From Candidatus Moraniibacteriota bacterium (GTDB lineage: Bacteria; Patescibacteriota; Minisyncoccia; Moranbacterales; UBA9337): 28,840 nucleotides of DNA. Shown piece by piece: positions 12,669-19,875 of this stretch. The stretch covers positions 1 to 28,840 of the forward strand of contig DNVQ01000006.1 of NCBI GenBank assembly GCA_003507475.1, given 5' to 3'. The position numbers and the translations under genes are program-made. The notes beneath the pieces were generated by a model. That model was not told where the DNA came from and did not search any database. It saw only the letters and a list, made by a program, of their open reading frames with translations. Numbering within the stretch: the first letter of the stretch is position 1; each line of letters begins with the position of its first letter.

Positions 12669-12938
12669 ATGCATGATTTCATATTAGCCAAAGAAATAGC
12701 TGACAAAGTTTTAGAAATAGCCAGAGAAAATAATCTGGAAAAAATTTCCGAGTTGGTCGTGGAACTAGGGACAGTTTCTTTGGCTCATGATGGATTTGAG
12801 GAACACGCAGAGGATGTAAGTGTGGATAATTTAAAATTTGGCTTGGAGGAAATATTAAAACAATCAGGCTTTGAGAATATTGAATTTAAAATTAGCAAAG
12901 TTGAGGGTGAAAACTGGAAATTGGTAAGCATGGCGTAA
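12669..12938 (+). CDS. HypA-like nickel chaperone lacking the zinc-binding loop
   Basis: HypA delivers nickel to the large subunit, with its N-terminal amine and His2 as nickel ligands. This protein starts MHDFILAKEIADKVLEIARE, matching the MHExSLAxxI family start with His2 kept and Glu3 replaced by Asp, then ISELVVELGTVSLA (family: V.L.IG.LS.V). In HypA a zinc domain with two CxxC pairs follows; here there is no cysteine at all in 89 residues. Instead a short acidic stretch (DGFEEHAEDVSVDNLKF) and FKISKVEGENWKLVSMA, like the final strand, close the protein. Usual HypA length is 110-120. It ends the hydrogenase cluster; HypB is not seen. Confidence 0.72.
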   Translation: MHDFILAKEIADKVLEIARENNLEKISELVVELGTVSLAHDGFEEHAEDVSVDNLKFGLEEILKQSGFENIEFKISKVEGENWKLVSMA

Positions 12939-12961
12939 ATAGGAAATTATTCATTAGAAAA

Positions 12962-12997
12962 TTAACGAGTTGACGAATTAACGAGTTAAAAAATTAA
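12962..12997. repeat. Dispersed TTAACGAG-type repeat, copy 3
   Basis: TTAACGAGTTGACGAATTAA followed by CGAGTTAAAAAATTAA; a diverged relative of 411-440 and 2094-2123, again just after a stop codon. Confidence 0.7.
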
Positions 12998-13006
12998 AGA
13001 CAAAAT

Positions 13007-13032
13007 CCTCGGCATAATGCCAAGGTTTTTTT
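13007..13032 (+). terminator. Terminator of the hydrogenase cluster
   Basis: CCTCGGC (13007-13013) and GCCAAGG (13019-13025), loop ATAAT, one mismatch, followed by TTTTTTT. Confidence 0.8.
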
Positions 13033-13038
13033 AACCAG

Positions 13039-13062
13039 AAAAACCACCAGCCGGTGGTTTTT
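13039..13062. terminator. Bidirectional terminator between convergent transcripts
   Basis: AAAAACCACC (13039-13048) and GGTGGTTTTT (13053-13062) form a perfect stem, loop AGCC, giving a T run on both strands. It can also end the minus-strand gene at 13123. A similar hairpin recurs at 24495. Confidence 0.88.
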
Positions 13063-13122
13063 ACTTAGATGGCGCGGTCTTACACCAAGAATAATATTTT
13101 CTCACAGATAACGAAGTTTGGC

Positions 13123-15465
13123 TTACGGAAGGGTTATTTTAAAGATAGAATTTTCATTGGCAAAATAAGCGAGAGAATTTTTTTCATTAATCCAGATATT
13201 TTTAGCTTTAGTTAGCTCTTGGTTGGAAATAAATCCAACTTTATTTCCATTTTTATCAAATTTAATTAATTCGCCATTTAAGTTATCCAAGATATAGATA
13301 TGAGTGGTGTCCTCATTGGTAAATATTCCATTAATTGATGAATTCGAATCTGTTTTTAAATTGAATTCTTGAGTTTTTCGATTAAATAATTTTAAAATTG
13401 AATCTTTCTTGGCTATGTAAACATTTCCATCTATGGCCATTCCATTTATATTTTCAAAATTTATATCACTGCTTAGCCAATCAATTTTCTCACCAAAACC
13501 GTTTTCTGCGCGAGGATAGCGATATATCTGCTTGTTGTTGGAATCCACTACATATAAGTATGTCAGATATGTTCCGATGCCTTCAATTTTGACGCCATCT
13601 TCTATGTTGATAGCATCATCTTTAAATTTTAAAGAAATGGGACTGAAGCTGATTAGCTGATTTTTGTCATTGATTAAGAAAAGCAGATTCAGATCATGCA
13701 TAAAGGAATAACGGCTGGCATTTCGAAAATTTTCGGGAAAATTATAATCTTCCTTTTTCTCGATATCGGTTATTTTATTTTTTGAAATTGCAAATAAAGT
13801 ATTATTGGACATAAAAGAGCCGATTATTCCTGAGTCAGTATATACTGATTCAGCCTCCTTGTATGATTGGGTAGAAGGATTTATTTCTGTGTTTTCGTTG
13901 GAATTATTTTCTGAAGTGGTTGTGGCCGTGGTCTTATCGTCATCACTATTTTTCAAAAGTAATACAAGCGGAAATATCAAGATAAAAATAATAATAGCCA
14001 GCGTAATTAATTTTAATTTGAGGTTCATCTTGGAGAAGGTATTTTTTAAAGTTAGGAAATGGGGGAGTGTTTTTTTTAGTGAGCTTAAAAATAAGATTAT
14101 TTTGGGATAAATAAATCTGGCGAATTTTAAAGTTCCTAATTTCGCTTTTTTAAAAATTATTTGAAAGTTGTCTTTTTTGGAATGGAATTTTTGAGAAACA
14201 GGTGGTGCGTAATTTGCGCTAGGTTGATTTACTGCTGGGGATTGAACACTTTTCTTCTGGGATAATTTTTTTATTTTTTCCAAACTTAAAGATTTTGATT
14301 TACCCAGAATGTTTCCAGATAGTTCTTTTGTTTTTGCAGAGACGCCTGAGAAAAATTCAGCGTAATTGGGATGAGTGAATTTTTTTGAATCTGACTGGGG
14401 TGGACGATTATCAATCGATTCTTTTTTCTCAAAAAAAGAGTAAATGCTTTTTTTAATTTTATAATTCCATTTCTTAATTATTGTTTCTTGCACATTTTCA
14501 AAGAAGATGGAAATATTTTCCTTGGACTGGGCGAGGAATTGATCAAATTTGTTCTCGTCATTGTTTTCATAGTTCCCGTGAGAATCCTTGATATAAATGT
14601 GGCCGGTTTGCTGATGAACATAATCTTCTTTATCTTGCCTATTCTCCTGAATATCGGAGGGATTTTCTTTTTTAGCTCTTTTTTTCTTTTCTTCAAAAAC
14701 AGTGCTTCCAAATAAATTTAAATCTTCTATCGAAATATCTTCTTTGTCTACGGCTATTTTTTCCTTTATCTTTTTGGTTGTTTTTTTGGCATCGATTATT
14801 ATGGTGCCGGCAATATCCAGTTCATTAACCAGTGCAGTTTTTAGGAATCTTAAAAATTTATTATTATTAAAAGATAGGGCGTATTTTTCCAATTCCTCAA
14901 GCGTGAAAATATGGGAAATGTCATCCGTAGTTAAAATTAATTTATCCGCATCTTCTAATTTTCCGCTGGATATGTCGGTGAAGGTTTTGAGAGGATTAGC
15001 TGATTCGTCTTTGGGTGATAATCCTGCGCTTATTTCAGTTAATTTATTTTTTCTTAAAAGCAAAACTTTCGCATCTCCTGAGACGCTGAAGTGAATTTGA
15101 TTTTCAAAGACAGAACATAAAACCGCATCTATTTTGCCTACCCAGTTGATATTGCCATGCTTGGCGATTTCAGAAAGGGATAAGTTTACTTTGGCCAGGG
15201 TGGACTCGAAGCTTGATTCAGGATTTTTTTGATGACTGGCGAAATAAGTTTTTTTAGCAACGGAAGATAAAAAGTTAACTATATAAGCAGAATCATCAGA
15301 GGTATCTTTTATTTCAAAAATTCCCAGAATGGTTCCTAGTTTTTTTTGGTCAATATTTCTGGAAGAAAAGTTAACTAATTCTATGTAGGGAGTGAGCTTT
15401 TTATTATTTACGATAACTATCTCATTGATATCAGTTTCTAATTTTATTTGTTTTTTTTGAGGCAT
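13123..15465 (-). CDS. Membrane-anchored protein: degenerate PP2C-like domain, one TM helix, predicted beta-propeller
   Basis: The 780-residue protein has three parts. Residues about 1-230 look like a PPM/PP2C fold: LGTILGIFEIKD, then GKIDAVLCSVFENQIHFSV with SGDAKVLLLRKNKLTEIS (compare GD(S/A).aYl.r.g.l..lt), then DKLILTTDDISHIF where active enzymes have SDG. The metal-binding Asp-Gly motifs are missing, so it is probably not an active phosphatase. Residues 235-480 are a charged, disordered linker. One membrane helix follows at about 484-505 (LITLAIIIFILIFPLVLLL). Residues 540-780 are outside and contain repeating strands with AIDGNVYIA, IYILDNLNGELIKFDKNGN, suggesting an NHL/PQQ-type propeller. 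It may sense an external ligand and signal inward; this is inference. Confidence 0.72.
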   Translation of the reverse strand: MPQKKQIKLETDINEIVIVNNKKLTPYIELVNFSSRNIDQKKLGTILGIFEIKDTSDDSAYIVNFLSSVAKKTYFASHQKNPESSFESTLAKVNLSLSEIAKHGNINWVGKIDAVLCSVFENQIHFSVSGDAKVLLLRKNKLTEISAGLSPKDESANPLKTFTDISSGKLEDADKLILTTDDISHIFTLEELEKYALSFNNNKFLRFLKTALVNELDIAGTIIIDAKKTTKKIKEKIAVDKEDISIEDLNLFGSTVFEEKKKRAKKENPSDIQENRQDKEDYVHQQTGHIYIKDSHGNYENNDENKFDQFLAQSKENISIFFENVQETIIKKWNYKIKKSIYSFFEKKESIDNRPPQSDSKKFTHPNYAEFFSGVSAKTKELSGNILGKSKSLSLEKIKKLSQKKSVQSPAVNQPSANYAPPVSQKFHSKKDNFQIIFKKAKLGTLKFARFIYPKIILFLSSLKKTLPHFLTLKNTFSKMNLKLKLITLAIIIFILIFPLVLLLKNSDDDKTTATTTSENNSNENTEINPSTQSYKEAESVYTDSGIIGSFMSNNTLFAISKNKITDIEKKEDYNFPENFRNASRYSFMHDLNLLFLINDKNQLISFSPISLKFKDDAINIEDGVKIEGIGTYLTYLYVVDSNNKQIYRYPRAENGFGEKIDWLSSDINFENINGMAIDGNVYIAKKDSILKLFNRKTQEFNLKTDSNSSINGIFTNEDTTHIYILDNLNGELIKFDKNGNKVGFISNQELTKAKNIWINEKNSLAYFANENSIFKITLP

Positions 15466-15583
15466 AGTTTTCTGAGTAATTTGAAAAATGCATTGCTAAA
15501 AAATTAAAAAACGAATTCTAGATTCAGATTTTTCAACTGCAATAATTATAGCAAATAAAATGATATAGTTAAAGGGTGCTTCT

Positions 15584-15615
15584 CTACGAATTACGAATTT
15601 ATACAAATATACGAA
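15584..15615. repeat. CTACGAATTACGAATTT repeat, left arm
   Basis: 32 bp that recur inverted at 16787-16819 with about 30 of 33 positions equal. The two arms enclose 1.2 kb with one orphan gene. Confidence 0.78.
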
Positions 15616-15654
15616 ATAAATACTTAATAATTTCTAGTTGGTGTATTTAATATT

Positions 15655-15745
15655 GTCATTTTGAAAAATAAAATTTCTTAGTAATTCGTCATCTGCCAAT
15701 TGGTCGGAAGCAGAAAGCGATAGAAATTTATTTATTCAGAATTTA
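15655..15745. repeat. Degenerate TGTCATT..CAGAAT inverted-repeat element
   Basis: TTGTCATTTTGAAAAAT..AATTTCT at the left and AGAAATTTATTTATTCAGAA at the right form imperfect inverted arms. It resembles the better preserved element at 16545-16697. No ORF is supported in 15466-15787. Confidence 0.5.
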
Positions 15746-15787
15746 GTTATTTGTAATAATTATTTCTTGAACTCAAAATATCGCTTG

Positions 15788-15816
15788 TTGACAATAGTAG
15801 AAAAAACTGCCATACT
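15788..15816 (+). promoter_or_regulatory. Promoter of the 160-residue orphan gene
   Basis: TTGACA (15788-15793), 17 bp, CATACT (15811-15816) preceded by TGC, an extended -10. Confidence 0.7.
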
Positions 15817-15845
15817 ATTGAATCAGTAAATCGCTGATAAATATA

Positions 15846-15871
15846 CTCTTAACACAAAGGAGGATTAAGAG
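15846..15871 (+). promoter_or_regulatory. Shine-Dalgarno displayed in a hairpin loop
   Basis: CTCTTAA (15846-15852) pairs perfectly with TTAAGAG (15865-15871), the last bases before ATG. The 12-nt loop holds AAAGGAGG, the strongest ribosome binding site in the window. Confidence 0.6.
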
Positions 15872-16354
15872 ATGAATCTAAATAAAGAAGTGAGTATATC
15901 AGTTCGGAGACTGCATTGTTTTGAAGAGGATGGAATGGGTAATTTGAGGATTCCTGCAGGGGTGTTTCGTGAAAGATTGGAGCAGTGGGATTTTCAGTGT
16001 AGCTATATCGCATTTCTCTCAATTTCTCTTCTTGATTCTAAACTGGGACTATCCATTCTAATAGCCCCACCGATGTCATGGGATTACATGGAAGGGAGTA
16101 GCTGCGCTACTGGCGAACTTTTTCGTTCACTCTACGGCTATGGACAGGAGGGGACGTACGCCATAGGTGACCCACCTATTCTTTACCGAGGCACCCTTCG
16201 CCTAGAGGGAGAAAAGCTCGAGATAAGTAATCGCTATCAAAATTGTGCTAAAAAAGGATTTTGGGAACGCGACCTACGAGAGCTTGAGATATTCAAGCAA
16301 GAAATCAGTCAGGCTTGCGGGGTTTCCGAAATCACTTTTCTTGATTTGCGATGA
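15872..16354 (+). CDS. Unknown protein, 160 residues
   Basis: No family is recognised. ATG 15872 follows AAAGGAGGATTAAGAG. The product is soluble, mixed alpha-beta, with no signal peptide: SISVRRLHCFEEDGMGNLRI, an amphipathic segment, a hydrophobic stretch CSYIAFLSISLLDSKLGLSI that may be a core strand pair, a Gly-Tyr-rich middle (LYGYGQEGTYAIGDPPILYR), then a basic and acidic C-terminal helix (FWERDLRELEIFKQEISQA). Several codons use more C and G (e.g. GCC CCA CCG) than neighbours, which would fit a different origin, though I did not compute usage. It is a self-contained unit with own promoter and terminator, inside inverted repeats. Confidence 0.72.
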   Translation: MNLNKEVSISVRRLHCFEEDGMGNLRIPAGVFRERLEQWDFQCSYIAFLSISLLDSKLGLSILIAPPMSWDYMEGSSCATGELFRSLYGYGQEGTYAIGDPPILYRGTLRLEGEKLEISNRYQNCAKKGFWERDLRELEIFKQEISQACGVSEITFLDLR

Positions 16355-16399
16355 TGAGTGTTTGAAGCTTTATTATAAAGATTACATTACGCTAGTCAG

Positions 16400-16437
16400 A
16401 GCGGTTGAGGATAAACTCCTTGACCGCTTATTTTATT
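16400..16437 (+). terminator. Intrinsic terminator
   Basis: AGCGGTTGAGGA (16400-16411) pairs with TCCTTGACCGCT (16417-16428, two G.U pairs), loop TAAAC, then TATTTTATTT. Confidence 0.88.
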
Positions 16438-16544
16438 TCTTAAAAAATTGAAAAAGGGTTTTTAAAAATAGAGAATTGTTTAAGTGAGCTCAATTTAATC
16501 TATATATACCATCTCTAATTAACCGTTACACACCATTCTAGATA

Positions 16545-16697
16545 TGTCATCCTGGAAAGTAGATTTTATTGAATGAACGAATGTGAATTCATACAAAATC
16601 ACTTATTCAGGACCTCAAGCATCAAACAAGAGATTCTGAATAAATGATTTTTATCTGCTCGTTTCCTCGCAGTAAAAATCTATTTTTCAGAATGACA
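16545..16697. repeat. 153-bp MITE-like element with nested inverted repeats
   Basis: The left end TGTCATCCTGGAAAGTAGAT and the complement of the right end (TGTCATTCTGAAAAATAGAT) agree at most positions. A nested pair, CTTATTCAG near 16600 and CTGAATAAATGATTTT near 16635, lies inside. No ORF. Remaining bases of 16452-16888 hold nothing else beyond A/T-rich DNA and the 16787 arm. Confidence 0.75.
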
Positions 16698-16786
16698 CAT
16701 TGAGGGTTTTTGAGTTGTCTTGTATGAAGTGTTTTATTAGCAGTTATTTGGAATGGGTATTATATAATAAATATAGACAATTTCAA

Positions 16787-16819
16787 TTCGTAAATTTGTA
16801 TTAAATTCGTAATTTGTAG
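16787..16819. repeat. CTACGAATTACGAATTT repeat, right arm (inverted)
   Basis: Complement of 15584-15615 with about three differences. Confidence 0.78.
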
Positions 16820-16888
16820 TCTCTTGCAATTCCTATTTAACTATGGTAAAATACTTTTGTTAGTTCCAACTAGTTTATTTTGGTATTT

Positions 16889-17515
16889 ATGAATTATTTA
16901 GAAGAGAAAGACACACAAAATGCAGAGGAAAAGGGTGAATTGTACCGAGGAGTAGGCGGTTTTTTTGTCGAAATAATCAAAATATTCATACTGGCCATAA
17001 TAGTTATTTTGCCCATAAGAGTGTTTCTCTTTCAGCCCTTTTTTGTCCAGGGTGCCAGTATGGAGCCGAATTTTAAAGATGGACAATATCTGATAGTTAA
17101 TGAGCTTGGGTACAAAGAAACTGATTTAAAAATTGCTAAAGTGGATTCATTTAAGGAAATAACGAGAGGTGAGGTGATTGTTTTCAGATATCCTCTCAAT
17201 CCGAAACAATTTTTTATCAAAAGAATAATAGGACTTCCGGGCGAGAGAGTGAAAGTGGAAAAGGGAAGTGTTTTTATATATAACAACGAAAATCCTAACG
17301 GATTTAAATTAAAAGAAGATTATTTGACTAAGGGATTGGTTACCAAGGGTGATAATGATCAGCCCTTGAAAGATAATGAATATTTTGTGATGGGAGATAA
17401 TCGTAATCACAGTTCAGATTCAAGAACCTGGGGTCCCATAAAAAGCAGTGATGTTGTTGGAAGAGTTTTGTTGAGAGCTTGGCCGATAAACGATGTAAAA
17501 TTATTTGTAAACTAA
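16889..17515 (+). CDS. lepB: Type I signal peptidase
   Basis: It removes signal peptides from exported proteins at the outer face of the membrane. A single N-terminal membrane helix (about 25-48: VEIIKIFILAIIVILPIRVF) precedes the catalytic domain. Ser57 in QGASMEPNF is the nucleophile; Lys111 in FFIKRIIGLPGE is the general base; the box E motif GDNRNHSSDSR is at 169-179. Length 208 fits the Gram-positive-like short form. ATG 16889 is preferred to the in-frame TTG at 16880; neither has a Shine-Dalgarno. It precedes hisS by 36 bp. A natural client in this window is the secreted protein at 5350. Confidence 0.96.
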   Translation: MNYLEEKDTQNAEEKGELYRGVGGFFVEIIKIFILAIIVILPIRVFLFQPFFVQGASMEPNFKDGQYLIVNELGYKETDLKIAKVDSFKEITRGEVIVFRYPLNPKQFFIKRIIGLPGERVKVEKGSVFIYNNENPNGFKLKEDYLTKGLVTKGDNDQPLKDNEYFVMGDNRNHSSDSRTWGPIKSSDVVGRVLLRAWPINDVKLFVN

Positions 17516-17551
17516 GTTTAATTCAGTAGTTAATTTTTGGTAGTTAAAAAT

Positions 17552-18988
17552 ATGTCAAAAAAACCGATTAAGAATAAAGTTTCTAGCAAAAGAAATGTTT
17601 CTAAAAAGATCGTGAAACCTTTAAAAAAATCTGTAAAAAAGGTTTCTGTTAAAGCTGGAAAGAAAATAGTCCAAGAACCGATAGTGATGCAACCGCCTAG
17701 AGGAATGAGAGATATTCTTCCCAATGAACAAGAATATTGGAATAGGGTGAGAATGGTCTTGGATAAAGAATATCCCAAATATGGCTTTGGTCGAATAGAT
17801 ATTCCTGTTTTAGAGTATTCAAATTTGTTTATCCGATCTATTGGAAAAGGAACCGATCTGATTGATAAAGAGATTTATACTTTTGTAACTAAAGGAAAGG
17901 ACAAGGTGGCTTTAAGGCCGGAAATAACCGCTGGAGTTGCTCGAGCTTTTATTCAGCATGGAATGAATGTTTTGCCTAAACCGGTTAAACTTTTCTCCAT
18001 CGGACCTGTCTATCGATATGATCGACCGCAAGAAGGAAGATATCGCGAGCATTTTCAGGCAAATTTTGATATTTTTGGAGAAGAGGATTCTGTTTTGGAT
18101 GCTCAACTCATTCAATTGGCTTACCGAATTTTAGGAGCCTTGGGATTAAAAAATGTTCAATTTCAAGTAAACAGTATTGGTTGCCCTGATTGCCGAAAAG
18201 AATATATAGATATGTTGGTTAGTTATTTTGAATCCAAAAAGAAAAAACTTTGCAAAACCTGCAAAGCAAGATTAAAAACTAATCCTCTTAGAATATTAGA
18301 TTGTAAAGAGGATAAATGTGTGCAGGTTTCAGCTAATGCTCCTCAAACAGTCGATCACCTTTGCAATGGTTGTCGAGATCATTTTAAAAGTTTATTGGAA
18401 TATCTGGACGAGTTGGAATTGCCATATGCAATTAACCCTCAATTAGTAAGAGGTCTTGATTATTATACAAGAACTGTGTTTGAAATTTGGTCTACTGATG
18501 AAGAAGGTAAGAAGAAGTCTTTAGGCGGAGGAGGAAGATATGATAAATTGATAGAAAGTTTGGGTGGTGAGCCAACCCCAGCTATAGGTTTTGCGCTAGG
18601 AATTGATAGATTAGTTTTGGAGATGAAAAGAATAAAAGCAAAGTCTTATGAAAATCCAAAGCCAAGAATTTTTATCGCTCAGTTGGGAAATTTGGCTAAG
18701 AAAAAAAGCTTAAAATTATTTTCTGATTTAGAAAGAGATGGAATTTTGATTGCAGAAAGCTTTGGAAGGGGAAGTCTTAAATCTCAATTAAGGACCGCTA
18801 ACAGATTGGGAGTAGAAATGACGATAATAATCGGTCAGAAAGAAGCTTTGGATGAAACAGTGATAATGAAGAATATGATTACTGGCACTCAAGAAACTGT
18901 TCCTCAAGAAAAAGTTCTCAATGCCATGAAGAAGATTTTGAAATCTAAGCCGATGATTATCAAAAAGAAGAAAATTAATAATATATAA
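17552..18988 (+). CDS. hisS: Histidyl-tRNA synthetase with lysine-rich N-terminal tail
   Basis: It charges tRNA-His. Class II signatures are present: PPRGMRDILP at the start of the catalytic core, motif 2 YRYDRPQEGRYREHFQ, the HisRS-specific RGLDYYTRTVFE, and motif 3 AIGFALGIDRL; the C-terminal anticodon-binding domain follows (PRIFIAQLG to the end). The insertion domain carries CxxC pairs (CPDC, CKTC, CNGC). Unusually, about 45 residues precede the core and are nearly all Lys, Val, Ser and Pro (SKKPIKNKVSSKRNVSKK...), resembling a histone H1-like basic tail. ATG 17552 is chosen over the in-frame TTG at 17537. The core alone would be about 430 residues, normal for the family. No Shine-Dalgarno. 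Confidence 0.96.
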   Translation: MSKKPIKNKVSSKRNVSKKIVKPLKKSVKKVSVKAGKKIVQEPIVMQPPRGMRDILPNEQEYWNRVRMVLDKEYPKYGFGRIDIPVLEYSNLFIRSIGKGTDLIDKEIYTFVTKGKDKVALRPEITAGVARAFIQHGMNVLPKPVKLFSIGPVYRYDRPQEGRYREHFQANFDIFGEEDSVLDAQLIQLAYRILGALGLKNVQFQVNSIGCPDCRKEYIDMLVSYFESKKKKLCKTCKARLKTNPLRILDCKEDKCVQVSANAPQTVDHLCNGCRDHFKSLLEYLDELELPYAINPQLVRGLDYYTRTVFEIWSTDEEGKKKSLGGGGRYDKLIESLGGEPTPAIGFALGIDRLVLEMKRIKAKSYENPKPRIFIAQLGNLAKKKSLKLFSDLERDGILIAESFGRGSLKSQLRTANRLGVEMTIIIGQKEALDETVIMKNMITGTQETVPQEKVLNAMKKILKSKPMIIKKKKINNI

Positions 18989-19010
18989 TTAAATTTATTT
19001 ACATTATTTT

Positions 19011-19089
19011 GTTGTATCGCTCAGTTTTCTATTATTATTGTTTAGAAAATTTAGCGATACAACGAATGTTGTATAACAAAGAAAGGGGG
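19011..19089 (+). promoter_or_regulatory. rpsU leader with two mutually exclusive hairpins and a strong Shine-Dalgarno
   Basis: Hairpin 1: GTTGTATCGCT (19011-19021) with AGCGATACAAC (19053-19063), extended inside by TTTTCTA/TAGAAAA (19025-19031, 19043-19049). Hairpin 2: ATACAAC (19057-19063), loop GAAT, GTTGTAT (19068-19074). Both use ATACAAC, so they cannot form together. AAAGGGGG (19082-19089) follows, 8 bp before the start codon. No T tract follows either hairpin. Confidence 0.6.
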
Positions 19090-19097
19090 TTTTATAA

Positions 19098-19349
19098 ATG
19101 ATACAAGTAAGAAAAAAGGATAGAGAAAGTTCAGAAAGTTTAATAAGAAGATTTTCAAGACGCATTCAGCAAAGCGGTGTTTTAATGGAGGCTAGAAAAT
19201 CTCGTTTTCAATCATCTAAAAAAACTAAAATCAAACAACGCCAAGAAGCGATGTATAAAGTTAAAATTAGAAAAGAAATTGATAAATTAAAGAAGCTGGA
19301 TAGATTTGACGATGAAGCTTTAAAAAACATTAAAAGAAAAATGAACTAA
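19098..19349 (+). CDS. rpsU: Small ribosomal subunit protein bS21
   Basis: bS21 sits near the anti-Shine-Dalgarno region of 16S rRNA in the 30S platform and helps initiation. The 83-residue product begins IQVRKKDRESSESLIRRFSR, the family start (V...e.e.e..lRRFkR), and continues VLMEARKSRFQSSKKTKIKQ; the tail KEIDKLKKLDRFDDEALKNI is longer than in E. coli (71). It is the only recognised housekeeping gene here with an obvious Shine-Dalgarno, and its leader can form alternative hairpins, so autoregulation through initiation is plausible. In Flavobacterium, bS21 depletion is known to favour translation of rpsU with its strong Shine-Dalgarno; applying that here is inference. Confidence 0.9.
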   Translation: MIQVRKKDRESSESLIRRFSRRIQQSGVLMEARKSRFQSSKKTKIKQRQEAMYKVKIRKEIDKLKKLDRFDDEALKNIKRKMN

Positions 19350-19360
19350 ATATCATAATG

Positions 19361-19395
19361 GTGCAAGTGACATATTTTTTTTATGTTGCTTGCAC
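19361..19395 (+). promoter_or_regulatory. Hairpin with T-rich loop between rpsU and yqeY
   Basis: GTGCAAG (19361-19367) pairs with CTTGCAC (19389-19395) and ACAT (19370-19373) with ATGT (19383-19386), two G.U between; the loop is ATTTTTTTT. The T run is inside the loop, so processing or protection fits better than classical termination. It also makes the in-frame ATG at 19383 an unlikely start. Confidence 0.6.
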
Positions 19396-19406
19396 TGTTT
19401 AAAATT

Positions 19407-19871
19407 ATGTCAATTATTTACGAAAAAATAAAAACAGATTTAAAAGAGGCAATGAAGTCTGGAAACACTCAGAAGAGAGATGTTTTAAGAATGATTGATA
19501 GTATGATAAAAAATGTAGAAATAGAGAAAGGGAAAAGAGAAGTGGGTCTTAGCGATGAAGAGATAGTGGAAGTAGTAATGCGAGCCGTAAAGCAGAGAAA
19601 AGATAGCGCCAGTCAATATGAGACAGGGGGGAGACCTGAATTGGCTCAAAAAGAACAGGAAGAGATTGAGATCTTGTCTGATTATTTACCAACTCAATTA
19701 ACTGAAGAGGAGATAGTAAAAATAGTAAAAGAGGAGATGGCGGGATTGGAAAACGCCAGCGGAAGCGACATGGGTAAAATTATGGGAAGCATAATGGGAA
19801 AATTGAAAGGTAAGGCTGATGGAAATATAGTTAGGAAGATCGTCGAGGAAGAATTTGGAAAAATTAAATAG
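19407..19871 (+). CDS. yqeY: YqeY/GatB-like family protein
   Basis: The 154-residue protein matches the YqeY family, related to the tRNA-binding tail of GatB amidotransferase: KIKTDLKEAMKSGNTQKRDVLRMIDSMIKN, VMRAVKQRKDSASQYETGGRPELAQKE, EIEILSDYLPTQLTEEEI, GKIMGSIMGKLKGKADGNIV. Length is normal (about 150). Its role is not firmly known; it often follows rpsU, as here. ATG 19407 begins the conserved helix (MSIIYEKIKTDL) and avoids the hairpin that covers the upstream ATG 19383. The stop is 4 bp before the ybeY start. No Shine-Dalgarno. Confidence 0.92.
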   Translation: MSIIYEKIKTDLKEAMKSGNTQKRDVLRMIDSMIKNVEIEKGKREVGLSDEEIVEVVMRAVKQRKDSASQYETGGRPELAQKEQEEIEILSDYLPTQLTEEEIVKIVKEEMAGLENASGSDMGKIMGSIMGKLKGKADGNIVRKIVEEEFGKIK

Positions 19872-19875
19872 ACAT

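Noticed and set aside
16245..16451. 68-residue frame overlapping the end of the 160-residue gene
   Set aside because: No ribosome site, and it reads through the terminator hairpin.
16545..16697. Structured RNA or tRNA gene
   Set aside because: Nested inverted repeats are present, but there is no cloverleaf, T-loop consensus or acceptor stem; a MITE-like element fits better.
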